NCBI GenBank assembly: GCA_964429385.1
Contig: CAYSBR010000018.1
Span: 1-64,000 of the forward strand
Reading direction: 5' to 3'
DNA: 64,000 nucleotides
Source: UBA2377 sp964429385
GTDB taxonomy: Bacteria > Verrucomicrobiota > Verrucomicrobiia > Opitutales > Opitutaceae
Made by a program: the position numbers and the translations under genes. Shown here one piece after another: positions 26,809 through 35,654 of this stretch (position 1 is the stretch's first letter; each line of letters opens with the position of its first letter). Below the pieces are notes generated by a model. The model was not told the DNA's origin and did not search any database. It saw only the letters and a program-made list of their open reading frames with translations.

Positions 26809-27294
26809 TCACGGCAGCTTCGCCTTCAAGATCTTTCTGGTCTGATCCTTGCGAAAATCGTTCCACGCCCGCTTGGTCTTCCCATCGCCCTGCGCCAGAA
26901 TCGAAGCCGCAAAAAGCGCGGCATTGATCGCCCCCGCCTTGCCGATGGCAAAGGTGGCCACCGGCACACCACCCGGCATCTGGGCGATGGAGAGCAGTGA
27001 ATCGAGCCCCTTCAGCGCCTTCGATTCCACCGGCACGCCCAAGACCGGCAACGCCGTCAGCGATGCGGTCATCCCCGGCAAGTGGGCCGCTCCGCCCGCC
27101 CCGGCAATGATCAGCTTGAGCCCGCGGCGCTCCGCCGACTCGGCGTAGCTGACCATAAGCTTCGGCGTGCGATGGGCGCTCACCACGCGCTTTTCATAGG
27201 GGATTTTCAACGCATCCAGCTGCGCGGCGGCATGCTGCATCGTTTCCCAATCCGAAGTACTGCCCATGATGATTCCAACCAGTGGTGAAGCCAT
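26809..27294 (-). CDS. purE: 5-(carboxyamino)imidazole ribonucleotide mutase
   Basis: Converts N5-CAIR to CAIR, acting directly after PurK. The 161-residue product has the class-I PurE motifs VGIIMGSTSDWETM, EKRVVSAHRTP and IAGAGGAAHLPGM. It precedes purK in transcription order, so the two form a purE-purK unit. Confidence 0.97.
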   Translation of the reverse strand: MASPLVGIIMGSTSDWETMQHAAAQLDALKIPYEKRVVSAHRTPKLMVSYAESAERRGLKLIIAGAGGAAHLPGMTASLTALPVLGVPVESKALKGLDSLLSIAQMPGGVPVATFAIGKAGAINAALFAASILAQGDGKTKRAWNDFRKDQTRKILKAKLP

Positions 27295-27364
27295 AACGGG
27301 ATACTAGGTGATGAGGCCGAAGCCCGACAGCAACCCATAACCTCCCCCCCGCTCACGCCGCCCA

Positions 27365-29182
27365 TCAGATGAGCGGCGTCCCCTTGGGCACCTGCGCCAC
27401 GGTCGTGCCCGCAATCTTGTCGTGCCATGACTGTCTCTCCGGGTCCCAAGCCACCCAGATGAAGCCCAGTCCGGCCACAAAGAGGGAAAGGAACCCACCC
27501 AAGGCCCGCACGATGGCGACCGTCCAGTCCACCTTGCGCCCATCCACCCGCACAATGCGCAGATTGCACACGATGCCGCCAATCGTGGTGCCCTTGAGCC
27601 CCCACAGCACGACGCAGTACGCGGCAAAAACGAGAAGGAAGTAATCTCCTGTTCCGGTGAAGCCCACCAGCAGCCCGACCAAGACGGCATCAATCAGTGA
27701 CGCCGCCACGCGGAGCCAGAAACCCGCGCGAGGCAGGGCCACCTCATCCACCATCGGCGGCAAGGGCGCGGCCATCCCGGGCGCGGGCTCCATCACAGGA
27801 GCCGCCTCTTTCAATCCGCCCAAAGAGGACCCCGCCAACGGCAGGATGCCGTGACCGGGCGCAGGAGGCACCGGCGTAACGCCGGGAGAGACCACCGCAG
27901 CGGGCACCACCGGAGCCGTGACCGGGACCTGCCCCACAGGACGCTCACGCCGACCGGACAGGATCAGGGTATAGACCACCACCCCAAGGCCGATGACTTC
28001 CATGCCTTTCCAGAGCAGGAAGCCCAAGACCGGCACCGTGTACAACAAGAGCACCAGCAGACTTCCCACCAGCGTCGCGACCGCCGCATGGCTGCCCGGG
28101 CCCGGCCCAAAGGATTGGGTGATACGCCGGCCCAGCCAGGCATGCATGACGACCTTGCCGAATATGCCGGCAAAAAACAGTCCCGCTGCGAGGAAGGGGA
28201 TCAAGATCACACCGATTCCCGTGATCGCCAGCAGCACCACCAGAACAGGTGTGATGAGCAATGTGAGCAGCACCGCCAGCAGCGAATACCCCGGGCGCTG
28301 CTCCAGGGTTTCCGCACATTTCTCCACCGCTCGCGGAAACAGCAGCGCGAGCAGCACATAGAAGGAAAACACACTGATCGCGATCAACCACGCCCACTTG
28401 AGTCGCGCATCAAACGCCAGCGGCCGGCCCAGCATGAAGCAGCGTTCCAGCCAGACCTGCAGCCCCTCCGGCGCCGAACCGATCACGGGGACGGAAACCA
28501 CTTTCACCTTTCCTCCGACTGTGGCGGCGGGATCACGGGCGAGCCGCCCGCCTACGATCACCACCCCGCGATTCACTTCGGCCTCCGGCCCAAGCTCGAC
28601 GTTGCCGAACACGGATACGATCTCCCCTTTCACCCTGCCGTTGACGTGCACATTGCCCAATACGGTCACCGCATCGCCCCCCACTTCCCCGTTGACCCGG
28701 ATATTGCCCAGCACCGCCACGGCTTCGCGGCCCGTCGAGCCATTGACCGTCGTATTACCCAAAATGGAAACCGCCTCGCGGGCCACCTCGCCATCCACGG
28801 TTGTGGATCCCAGGATGGACACCGCTTCGCGCGCTCGCTCTCCCGCAGGAATCAGCTGATGCCCAAAAGGGATTTCTTCACGCCCTTCATACCGCACCCG
28901 GCGCACCTGCCGATCAACCGCAGGCGCCTTTTCATCGTCCGCATCCTCATCCACCACCACCGCCTCACTCTCGGAAATCTCGGGCTCGATAGCGGACGCA
29001 GCCGGCTCATCCAGTCGCCGCAAGGCCGGTCCGGTGGCGGCGGGGTTCTTCTCCTGCTCCACCTTCTCTTCGTCCCTTGGGGGCGTGACGTCCTCCGGGC
29101 CGGCAAAGCCGGGGAGTGTGAGCATCAACAACACCGAGAAGAAAGTTCCCATGCGGAGGTTGCGCTTAAAATTCAGGTTCAT
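27365..29182 (-). CDS. Exported bactofilin-like repeat / RDD-domain membrane protein
   Basis: The 605-residue protein is a fusion. Residues 1-28 are a signal peptide or anchor; 30-110 are acidic and low-complexity. Residues 118-202 contain five tandem 17-residue repeats (REAVSILGSTTVDGEVA, REAVSILGNTTVNGSTG, REAVAVLGNIRVNGEVG, GDAVTVLGNVHVNGRVK, GEIVSVFGNVELGPEAE), a beta-helix pattern like bactofilins. The middle has four or more transmembrane helices, then a Pro/Val linker. The C-terminus is an RDD domain (RAGFWLRVAASLIDAVLVG, KGTTIGGIVCNLRIV, WHDKIAGTTVAQV). It is the last gene of the ECF sigma operon, so it is probably envelope-related and under self-controlled sigma regulation. No function is assigned to this combination. 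Confidence 0.85.
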   Translation of the reverse strand: MNLNFKRNLRMGTFFSVLLMLTLPGFAGPEDVTPPRDEEKVEQEKNPAATGPALRRLDEPAASAIEPEISESEAVVVDEDADDEKAPAVDRQVRRVRYEGREEIPFGHQLIPAGERAREAVSILGSTTVDGEVAREAVSILGNTTVNGSTGREAVAVLGNIRVNGEVGGDAVTVLGNVHVNGRVKGEIVSVFGNVELGPEAEVNRGVVIVGGRLARDPAATVGGKVKVVSVPVIGSAPEGLQVWLERCFMLGRPLAFDARLKWAWLIAISVFSFYVLLALLFPRAVEKCAETLEQRPGYSLLAVLLTLLITPVLVVLLAITGIGVILIPFLAAGLFFAGIFGKVVMHAWLGRRITQSFGPGPGSHAAVATLVGSLLVLLLYTVPVLGFLLWKGMEVIGLGVVVYTLILSGRRERPVGQVPVTAPVVPAAVVSPGVTPVPPAPGHGILPLAGSSLGGLKEAAPVMEPAPGMAAPLPPMVDEVALPRAGFWLRVAASLIDAVLVGLLVGFTGTGDYFLLVFAAYCVVLWGLKGTTIGGIVCNLRIVRVDGRKVDWTVAIVRALGGFLSLFVAGLGFIWVAWDPERQSWHDKIAGTTVAQVPKGTPLI

Positions 29183-29194
29183 GGCAAAATCAGT

Positions 29195-29650
29195 TTAACG
29201 TTGGAAAAAGAAAAAACGGTAGGCCGCGGCCCCCAGCCCCAGCAGCATCGCATACAGGGCGCCGACAAACGCGACGGCCCCGTAAAGCCAGATCTTGGGA
29301 ATGCTGCGCAGCACCGCCGCGCAGAAATCACCGATCCCACCCACCACGGCCTGCACCTGTGCCAGGAAGGTAAGCGGGCCGGATAGCAGGGAAGTCGTCT
29401 CCACTCCATCAGCCAGGCGCAGGCCCATCGCCGCCAGCACCGCGGCCAGGGTCGCGGTGACCACCAGAAAAGTCACACGAACCGGCAGGGGCCAGTGCGC
29501 GAACGACTGCCGCCACCACGGCAGGGCCTGTTGCGCGGCGATTGCCGCCAGCACCCGCGCTTCCAGCGAGCGCGGCGCCCGCCGGTCTGGCAGGGCGCGC
29601 AGAGTCCGGTGGATGTGTTGCTCAAGTTCTTCGGGGTTTGGACGTGGCAT
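29195..29650 (-). CDS. Small membrane protein, putative anti-sigma factor
   Basis: The 151-residue protein sits between an ECF sigma gene (6 bases upstream) and the RDD fusion protein (12 bases downstream). It starts with a charged cytoplasmic region of about 50 residues (RTLRALPDRRAPRSLEARVLAAI) followed by two transmembrane segments (VTFLVVTATLAAVLAAMG and YGAVAFVGALYAMLLGL). The position and topology are those of a membrane anti-sigma factor, but the classical zinc HxxxCxxC motif is absent, so the role is inferred from context only. Confidence 0.7.
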   Translation of the reverse strand: MPRPNPEELEQHIHRTLRALPDRRAPRSLEARVLAAIAAQQALPWWRQSFAHWPLPVRVTFLVVTATLAAVLAAMGLRLADGVETTSLLSGPLTFLAQVQAVVGGIGDFCAAVLRSIPKIWLYGAVAFVGALYAMLLGLGAAAYRFFFFQR

Positions 29651-29656
29651 GGAAAA

Positions 29657-30253
29657 TCAGGAGTTGAAAGTTTCGTGAGAGGCGCCGGAGCGCGACAGGA
29701 TTTGCGCCAACGCGGCGCGCGCCCGGAGAATGTCGGTTTTGACCTTGGCCAGGGAGACGCCGCGGCGCTGCGCAATCTCCTCATAAGGCATGTCTTGAAA
29801 ATGAAACAGCACCAATGGCACGCGCTGGTGCTCGGGCAGCTGGGCCAGCGCCCGCTCCACCCACTCCCGCCGTTCTTCCGCATCCAGGCCGGTCAAAAAA
29901 TCTTCCTGTGAGGCAAACTCCACCTCCGGCTCATCCTCTCCCGCGTCATCCTGCCGCTTGAACTCGGAAAAAAAGCGCCAGCGGTTGCGGTAGCGTGAGA
30001 GATGGTTGAGCGAAAGATTGGTGGCCACGGTCTTCAGCCAGCCGCCCGCCGTGGGGCTGGTTTGCAACATGTCATAGTGCGCATAGGCCTTGAGAAACAC
30101 TTCCTGTGAAATGTCTTCAGCCTGCGCCTCGTTGTTCACGAGGCGGACCGCCGTCGAGAAAACCATGTTCTGATAATTGCGCATGAAAGTCGTGAAATCG
30201 ACCGGGGGGATCATTCCCGAAGGTTTGGTTTGCACTGGAGTGTCATCTTTCAT
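29657..30253 (-). CDS. ECF RNA polymerase sigma factor
   Basis: The 198-residue protein has sigma region 2 (YQNMVFSTAVRLVNNEAQAED, ISQEVFLKAYAHYD) and region 4 (ALAQLPEHQRVPLVLFHFQD, MPYEEIAQRRGVSLAKVKTDILRAR), the RpoE-like ECF layout. The linker is rich in acidic residues. It is the first gene of a three-gene operon with a putative membrane anti-sigma and an envelope protein, and is divergent from putA across 221 bases. The target promoters are not identified here. Confidence 0.93.
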   Translation of the reverse strand: MKDDTPVQTKPSGMIPPVDFTTFMRNYQNMVFSTAVRLVNNEAQAEDISQEVFLKAYAHYDMLQTSPTAGGWLKTVATNLSLNHLSRYRNRWRFFSEFKRQDDAGEDEPEVEFASQEDFLTGLDAEERREWVERALAQLPEHQRVPLVLFHFQDMPYEEIAQRRGVSLAKVKTDILRARAALAQILSRSGASHETFNS

Positions 30254-30379
30254 GCCCAGAACACCGCCTGCCGCGGAAAGTCGCAGAAATCGCCTTGGCT
30301 GTCCATGGCGTTGAAGGCTCTGCCTCCGGTCCGGTTGTGCCCAAAGAGCTAATTACAGTTCAACCCTTTATTTTCCATT

Positions 30380-30393
30380 GGGTTAAATAACCC
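30380..30393. promoter_or_regulatory. Palindromic operator-like site upstream of putA
   Basis: GGGTTA-AA-TAACCC is a perfect inverted repeat 82-95 bases upstream of the putA ATG. A further AACCC half-site lies at 30362-30366. It sits in the gap shared with the divergent ECF sigma gene, so it could control either. The regulator is unknown. Confidence 0.45.
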
Positions 30394-30474
30394 GACGGGC
30401 AATCCCGCCGCGCCCCCGTCGCCTGCGCCCCTTGCCAAGAATCCGGATTTCAGGTCAGTTTTGTCATAAATTCC

Positions 30475-33465
30475 ATGTGCGCCTTCCTCCCTGTTGAGCC
30501 TGCGATCGAAGCCTCCCTCCAAGCCAAGGGTGACCGCCTATTCACCCTGATGGATCAACAGCCGCCCCCGGCGCTGTTTTCCAAGAAAGGAGCGTATGCC
30601 CGCCTGATGGAATGGTCCATGAAAGACCCCGCTTTCAAGACCCAGCTCTTTCGCTTCGTGGACGTGCTCCCCTCGCTCCGCTCCTCCGCCGAGATCGTTC
30701 GCCACCTGCAGGAATACCTCGGCGATCAGGCCGTCGCGCTCAATCCCGCCCTCAAGGCCGGCCTTGCCGCCTCCTCCTTCGCCCCGGCCCTCGTTGCCAC
30801 CCCGGTCAAAGCCCAGATCGTGGACATGGCCGGGCAATTCGTCGCCGGCCGCACCGGAGAAGAGCTGATCAAACGCATCCGCCAAAACGCCCGGGCCGGC
30901 ATCGCGACCACAATTGATCTCCTCGGCGAAACCGTTGTCAGCAACGCCGAGGCCGACGCGTTTCTCCAACGCAACCTGGAGGTATTGGATTCGGTTTCCC
31001 GATTCTACTCCAAGGAGCCCACGCCCTGTTTTTCCGATCTCGGCCCTTCCGGCCCGCTGCCCCGGCTCAACCTCTCCGTAAAAATCTCGGCCCTCACGCC
31101 CGACGTCCACCCCGCCGATCCCGAGAACTCCATCATCGCGCTCAAGGAGCGCTTCCGCCCCATCCTCCGCCGCGCAGCGGAAGTGGGCGCGCTGATCAAC
31201 TTCGACATGGAGAGCTACAAGCTGAAGGACCTCACCCTCGCGCTCTTCAAATCCATCTTCGCGGAATCCGAATTCCGGCAAACTCCCGCCATCGGCATCG
31301 CCCTGCAAGCCTACCTGCGCGACTGCGAAACCGACCTCCGTGACCTCATCGCCTGGGCCCGCCACCAACAGCGCCCCCTCAGCATCCGCCTCGTGAAAGG
31401 CGCCTACTGGGACTACGAAACCATCCTCGCTAAACAACGCGACTGGCTCGTCCCCGTCTGGCAACAGAAGCCCGAATCCGACGCCCACTACGAGAAACTC
31501 ACCGCGCTGCTCCTCGAAAACGCCGACATCGTCACCCCCAACTTCGCCTCGCACAACGTCCGCTCCTGCGCCCACGCCATCGCCCGGGCCGAACGCCTCG
31601 GCCTCGATCCGCGCGCTTACGAATTCCAGGCCCTTTACGGCATGGCCGACGAGCTGAAGGCCGCACTCGTGCAGATGGGTCACCGCGTCCGCGAATACTG
31701 TCCCGTCGGCGAACTGCTGCCCGGCATGGCCTACCTGGTCCGCCGCCTGCTCGAGAACACCTCCAACGAAGGATTTCTCCGCCTGAAAAACACCGGTGAA
31801 GCCACCCGCGCAAAGCTGCTCGAAAATCCGGTGACGACGCTGGAACGCCCGCCCGCAGACCGGCCTGCAACGGAAAATAAAAAATCGGAAACCGGGAATT
31901 TCCGCAACGCGCCCAACACCGATTACACCCTCGCCGCCCACCGCGAAAAGCAGCGCGCCGCCCTCGCGTCGGTCACCGCGACGCTCGGTCGCAAATGGCC
32001 TCTCATCATCAACGGCCGGAAAATCACCGACCGCGAATTCATCCCCTCCCTCAACCCCACCCATCCCGCCCAGGTCATCGGCTCGTGGGCCCGCGCCACC
32101 ACTGCTGATGCCGACGCCGCCCTCACCGCCGCCCGCGATGCCTTCCCCAAATGGCGCGCCACCCCGGTCGAGGAACGCGCGCAGATCCTCGAACGCGCCG
32201 CCGATCTCATGGCGGCGCGCCGTTTCGAGCTGAATGCCCTGCTCATTCTTGAGGCCGGCAAACCCTGGATGGAAGCCGACGCCGACATCTCGGAAGCCAT
32301 CGATTTCTGCCGCTTTTATGCCGTCGAAATGCGCCGGCTCTCCGCGCCCGCTGTCACCCAGGCCGTGCCCGGTGAACGCTGCATACAGGTCTGGACTCCC
32401 CGCGGCGTCGGCGTGGCCATCGCCCCGTGGAATTTCCCGCTCGCGATTCTCACCGGCCTCGTCGTCGCCCCGCTCGTCGCCGGTAATTGCATCATCATGA
32501 AGCCCGCCGAACAGACTTCCGTCATCGGCGCCGTGCTCATGGATATCCTCACCGCAGCCGGTATCCCCGCCGGCGTGCTGAACTTTTTGCCCGGTTATGG
32601 TGAGGATATCGGCCCGCACCTCACCGGCCACCCGCAGACTGATTTCATCGCCTTCACCGGCTCGCGCGCCGTCGGCTGCAAAATCTGGGAGAGCGCCGGC
32701 CAAACCCAACCCGGGCAGCGGAACCTGAAAAAAGTGGTCTGCGAGATGGGCGGCAAAAACGCCCTCATCATCGACAACGACGCCGACCTCGACGAGGCCA
32801 TCCCCGCCGCGCTCTACAGCGCCTTCGGTTTCAGCGGCCAGAAGTGCTCCGCCCTTTCCCGACTCATCGTGCTCGACGGGGTGTATGACCACTTCGTCGC
32901 CCGCTTTGTCGCCGCCTGCCCCGCTTATGCCGTCGGCGACCCCGCCGCACCCGGCACCCTCGTCGGCCCTGTGATTGATGCCGAGGCCCGGGAAAAAATC
33001 TTCGCCCTCATCGAGCAGGGCAAGCAGGAGGCGACGCTCGCCTTCCAAGGTCGGGCGCCGGCGGAGGGCTTTTTTGTTCCGCCCACCGTATTCATCAATG
33101 TGCGCCCCGATCACGTCATCGCCCGCGAAGAGATTTTCGGACCTGTCGTGGCCATCATCCGGGCCAGGGATCTCGATGAAGCCTTCCAGCTCGTCAACGA
33201 CTCCGACTACGCCCTCACCGGCGGGCTTTTTTCACGCAGCCCGCGGGCGCTGGAGCGCGCCCAAAATGAACTGCTGGTCGGCAACCTCTATCTCAATCGC
33301 AGCATCACCGGCGCCATCGTCGAGCGCCATCCCTTTGGCGGTTTCAAGATGAGCGGCGGCGGCACCAAGGCCGGCGGCCGCGAATACCTGCAAAATTTTC
33401 TGTTCCCGCGTGTCATCGTGGAAAACGTCATGCGGCGCGGTTTCACGCCGCCGGAGGAAGAGTAA
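30475..33465 (+). CDS. putA: Bifunctional proline dehydrogenase / L-glutamate-gamma-semialdehyde dehydrogenase
   Basis: Oxidises proline to glutamate in two steps. The 996-residue protein has an FAD-dependent proline dehydrogenase barrel in the first 460 residues (LNLSVKISALTPDVHP, SIRLVKGAYWDYET, YEFQALYGMADELK, REYCPVGELLPGMAYLVRRL). An NAD-dependent aldehyde dehydrogenase follows from about residue 500: PWNFPLAILTG, KKVVCEMGGKNA with the catalytic Glu, GFSGQKCSALSR with the catalytic Cys, and EEIFGPVVAI. It lacks the DNA-binding domain of E. coli PutA. The linker (about residues 463-483) is encoded by an unusually A-rich stretch near 31870-31905. No SD is obvious before the ATG. Confidence 0.96.
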   Translation: MCAFLPVEPAIEASLQAKGDRLFTLMDQQPPPALFSKKGAYARLMEWSMKDPAFKTQLFRFVDVLPSLRSSAEIVRHLQEYLGDQAVALNPALKAGLAASSFAPALVATPVKAQIVDMAGQFVAGRTGEELIKRIRQNARAGIATTIDLLGETVVSNAEADAFLQRNLEVLDSVSRFYSKEPTPCFSDLGPSGPLPRLNLSVKISALTPDVHPADPENSIIALKERFRPILRRAAEVGALINFDMESYKLKDLTLALFKSIFAESEFRQTPAIGIALQAYLRDCETDLRDLIAWARHQQRPLSIRLVKGAYWDYETILAKQRDWLVPVWQQKPESDAHYEKLTALLLENADIVTPNFASHNVRSCAHAIARAERLGLDPRAYEFQALYGMADELKAALVQMGHRVREYCPVGELLPGMAYLVRRLLENTSNEGFLRLKNTGEATRAKLLENPVTTLERPPADRPATENKKSETGNFRNAPNTDYTLAAHREKQRAALASVTATLGRKWPLIINGRKITDREFIPSLNPTHPAQVIGSWARATTADADAALTAARDAFPKWRATPVEERAQILERAADLMAARRFELNALLILEAGKPWMEADADISEAIDFCRFYAVEMRRLSAPAVTQAVPGERCIQVWTPRGVGVAIAPWNFPLAILTGLVVAPLVAGNCIIMKPAEQTSVIGAVLMDILTAAGIPAGVLNFLPGYGEDIGPHLTGHPQTDFIAFTGSRAVGCKIWESAGQTQPGQRNLKKVVCEMGGKNALIIDNDADLDEAIPAALYSAFGFSGQKCSALSRLIVLDGVYDHFVARFVAACPAYAVGDPAAPGTLVGPVIDAEAREKIFALIEQGKQEATLAFQGRAPAEGFFVPPTVFINVRPDHVIAREEIFGPVVAIIRARDLDEAFQLVNDSDYALTGGLFSRSPRALERAQNELLVGNLYLNRSITGAIVERHPFGGFKMSGGGTKAGGREYLQNFLFPRVIVENVMRRGFTPPEEE

Positions 33466-33500
33466 TCCTTCAACCGCCAATGGCCGGTGATGATTTTTTG

Positions 33501-33593
33501 CACAGATGGTCCGGATTTTTCAGGGCCATGATTCCATCTGTGTCTATCTGCGCCTGCCGGCCATAACAGGGCGACGGCTGGTGATCTGTGGCC
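33501..33593. repeat. CACAGATGG / CCATCTGTG inverted repeat element
   Basis: CACAGATGG (33501-33509) pairs perfectly with CCATCTGTG (33534-33542); further related units ATCTGCG (33546-33552) and GATCTGTGGCC (33583-33593) follow. It fills most of the 196-base gap between putA and the DUF456 gene. The same word family occurs at 50407-50473, so it is a dispersed element of this genome. Confidence 0.75.
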
Positions 33594-33661
33594 AAAAGTC
33601 AGCGGCTTGGGCGGGCCGAATCTTTTTGCAACCGGTGTGATCCACCCCGTGTCTTGTCGGC

Positions 33662-34147
33662 GTGGAGTATCTCATCTGGACGCTTACAGTCTCGCTGATC
33701 CTGATCGGGCTGGCGGGCTGCATCGTGCCGATTCTGCCGGGGACCACGCTGATCCTCGCGGCCATGGTTTTGCATAAACTCCTCCTGCCCGCCCAGATCT
33801 CCTGGTGGATCATTGGCGTGATCACGTTGATCTGGCTGCTTTCATTGCTGGTGGACATCGCCGGCGTCATCCTCGGCGCACGTCTGTTCGGCGGCAGCAA
33901 GTGGGGCATGACCGGCGCCAGCGGCGGCGCGCTCATCGGCATGTTCATCTCACTCCCCGCCCTGATTCTCGGCACCTTCCTCGGGGCAGTCGTGGCGGAA
34001 AAACTTCTCGCCGGAAAAACCGGCGGGCAGTCATTGCGCTCCGGCATCGGCGCCGCCACCGGGTTCCTGCTCTCAACCGTGGCGCACACGCTTTGCGCCT
34101 TCGCCATGATCGCGCTCTTCTTCGCCGGCGTACTCGGCGCCCGTTAA
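33662..34147 (+). CDS. DUF456 family membrane protein
   Basis: The 161-residue protein matches DUF456: LAGCIVPILPGTTLILAAM near the N-terminus, VDIAGVILGARLFGGSKWGMTGASGGALIGMF split around a glycine-rich re-entrant segment, and a final helix. About four to five hydrophobic helices are present. The function of the family is unknown. Translation probably begins at GTG 33662, since no ATG fits the conserved N-terminus. It is convergent with the TPR protein. Confidence 0.87.
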   Translation: MEYLIWTLTVSLILIGLAGCIVPILPGTTLILAAMVLHKLLLPAQISWWIIGVITLIWLLSLLVDIAGVILGARLFGGSKWGMTGASGGALIGMFISLPALILGTFLGAVVAEKLLAGKTGGQSLRSGIGAATGFLLSTVAHTLCAFAMIALFFAGVLGAR

Positions 34148-34172
34148 ACCGCCCGCGGCGTGCCGCCTTGCC

Positions 34173-35654
34173 CTACCGCGCAAAGTAACGCTCCAACAAC
34201 GCGTAGTTCAGCTCCAGCGAAAGCGCGGCCTGCTGCGGCAACAGACTCGTGATGTGGCGCTGGGCGCTCTCGCCCAGAAAGAAAAGCTCCAGCTGGTTCA
34301 GCGCGCCCATGCGCATATCCACCGTTGCGCTGATGGCGTGTTTCGCCCGCTCCATCCCCTGCCGGTCGCCCTGTACTCCGGCGGCGCAAAAAACGGCGAA
34401 GCAGGCGTCCAGCCGCGACTCCACCTCGCCCTGCGGCAATCGCTCCATCGCCTCCACCACCATGCCCAGCAAAACCGGATCAGGATTTCCCACCAGGTGC
34501 AGAGCCAGCAGGCTCAGCTCGCCTGCACCAGGAGAGCGGGCGGGCGCCAGCAAGGCCGCGAACTCACGCTGCAAACGGTCCCGGTTTCCGGACCGCGCTT
34601 GAATCGCAAAGAACAGCCGGGCGATATCCCGGCCGGAAAGCCCGGCGCGCTCGGTGCCGAGCAATTGAGCGGCCTCTTCAAGATTTCCCAGACGGATCAG
34701 TGCATCAATCCGGTAAACCGGTTCATAGGGCAGAGCGCCCGACCGCTGCGCGACCAGCAGTGCCCGGGCCTCGGGAGGTGAAGCCCGCAATACCCTGGCC
34801 GCCAGTCCCAGTATCGGTCGCACCGCGGCGGGAGTCTCTCCCTCCATCGCCAGCTCTTCCAGAATTTCAGGCCAGTTGAGCTGACGGGCGGAAAAGATCA
34901 ACGCGTGCACCCACGCCGAGGCCTGCTCCGGCTCGTGCTGGATTTGCCGCCGGGCCAGTTCCGCCACCGCCTGCAGCCGGCCGCGGGCGAGCAGACTGCG
35001 AAACCACACCCGCGCCGTCTCCACCCGATGCTCGGGGTGATCCCGCAACAGCTGGGCATACATGTCATCCGCCGCGTCGGGATTTCCCGCCTGATAGAAT
35101 TGCGCCAGCATCATCGCCACCCGGTAGTTCTGCGGATCAAGCCCGCGGGCCACAGTGAGCGCGGCCAGCGCTTCGCGCACTTCCCCCCGGGTGTAATGAT
35201 CCCGGGCCTGGCTGATGAAAAGCTGCGCCCGCACCAGCCGCAATTCACCCCACGCCGGAGGCCACGCGATCTGCCGCACGCTCACTTCATAACCCACACC
35301 GCGCATCGCCGCAAAGACCATGAGCACCGTCACCAGCAACAGGGTCGCCACCGTACCACCGGCATAACCCAGCGCCCGCAGCCAAAAGGGCCGGACTTCC
35401 TCCGCCCTCACACTGCACACCCATTGACCGGCCTCATTCTTTCTCAGGAGCGGACAAACTTTCTGAAAGCGCACCGGCCGGTGCCAGGTCATGACCGCCT
35501 CACACCCCGTGCGCATCGGCTCGCCCGAATCACTCGGGTTGTGACAGGGGCACCGGCCGCGACCACGGCGCAGGCGATACCATGACTTGCGCGCGTTCCA
35601 GTAGAACAACGCCCAAGGCAGCCGCAGCAGGTAGTCTCCAAGCCAACCCTTCAC
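34173..35654 (-). CDS. TPR-like membrane protein with N-terminal cysteine cluster
   Basis: The 493-residue protein is not a recognised family. Residues 30-80 contain five cysteines and two histidines (C35, C37, H38, C51, H58, C67, C80) that could form a metal-binding or zinc-ribbon-like unit. One transmembrane helix follows at about 93-117. The rest is alpha-helical with TPR-like units (REALAALTVARGLDPQNYRVAM, NPDAADDMYAQLLRDHPEH) and reads like a periplasmic helical-repeat scaffold. It starts at GTG 35654. It is convergent with DUF456, and the long 368-base gap behind it belongs to the receptor promoter region. Confidence 0.75.
   Translation of the reverse strand: MKGWLGDYLLRLPWALFYWNARKSWYRLRRGRGRCPCHNPSDSGEPMRTGCEAVMTWHRPVRFQKVCPLLRKNEAGQWVCSVRAEEVRPFWLRALGYAGGTVATLLLVTVLMVFAAMRGVGYEVSVRQIAWPPAWGELRLVRAQLFISQARDHYTRGEVREALAALTVARGLDPQNYRVAMMLAQFYQAGNPDAADDMYAQLLRDHPEHRVETARVWFRSLLARGRLQAVAELARRQIQHEPEQASAWVHALIFSARQLNWPEILEELAMEGETPAAVRPILGLAARVLRASPPEARALLVAQRSGALPYEPVYRIDALIRLGNLEEAAQLLGTERAGLSGRDIARLFFAIQARSGNRDRLQREFAALLAPARSPGAGELSLLALHLVGNPDPVLLGMVVEAMERLPQGEVESRLDACFAVFCAAGVQGDRQGMERAKHAISATVDMRMGALNQLELFFLGESAQRHITSLLPQQAALSLELNYALLERYFAR

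Noticed and set aside
30538..33114. An 858-codon open frame on the minus strand opposite putA
   Set aside because: Shadow of PutA, Gly/Asp/Ala rich, no recognisable motif.
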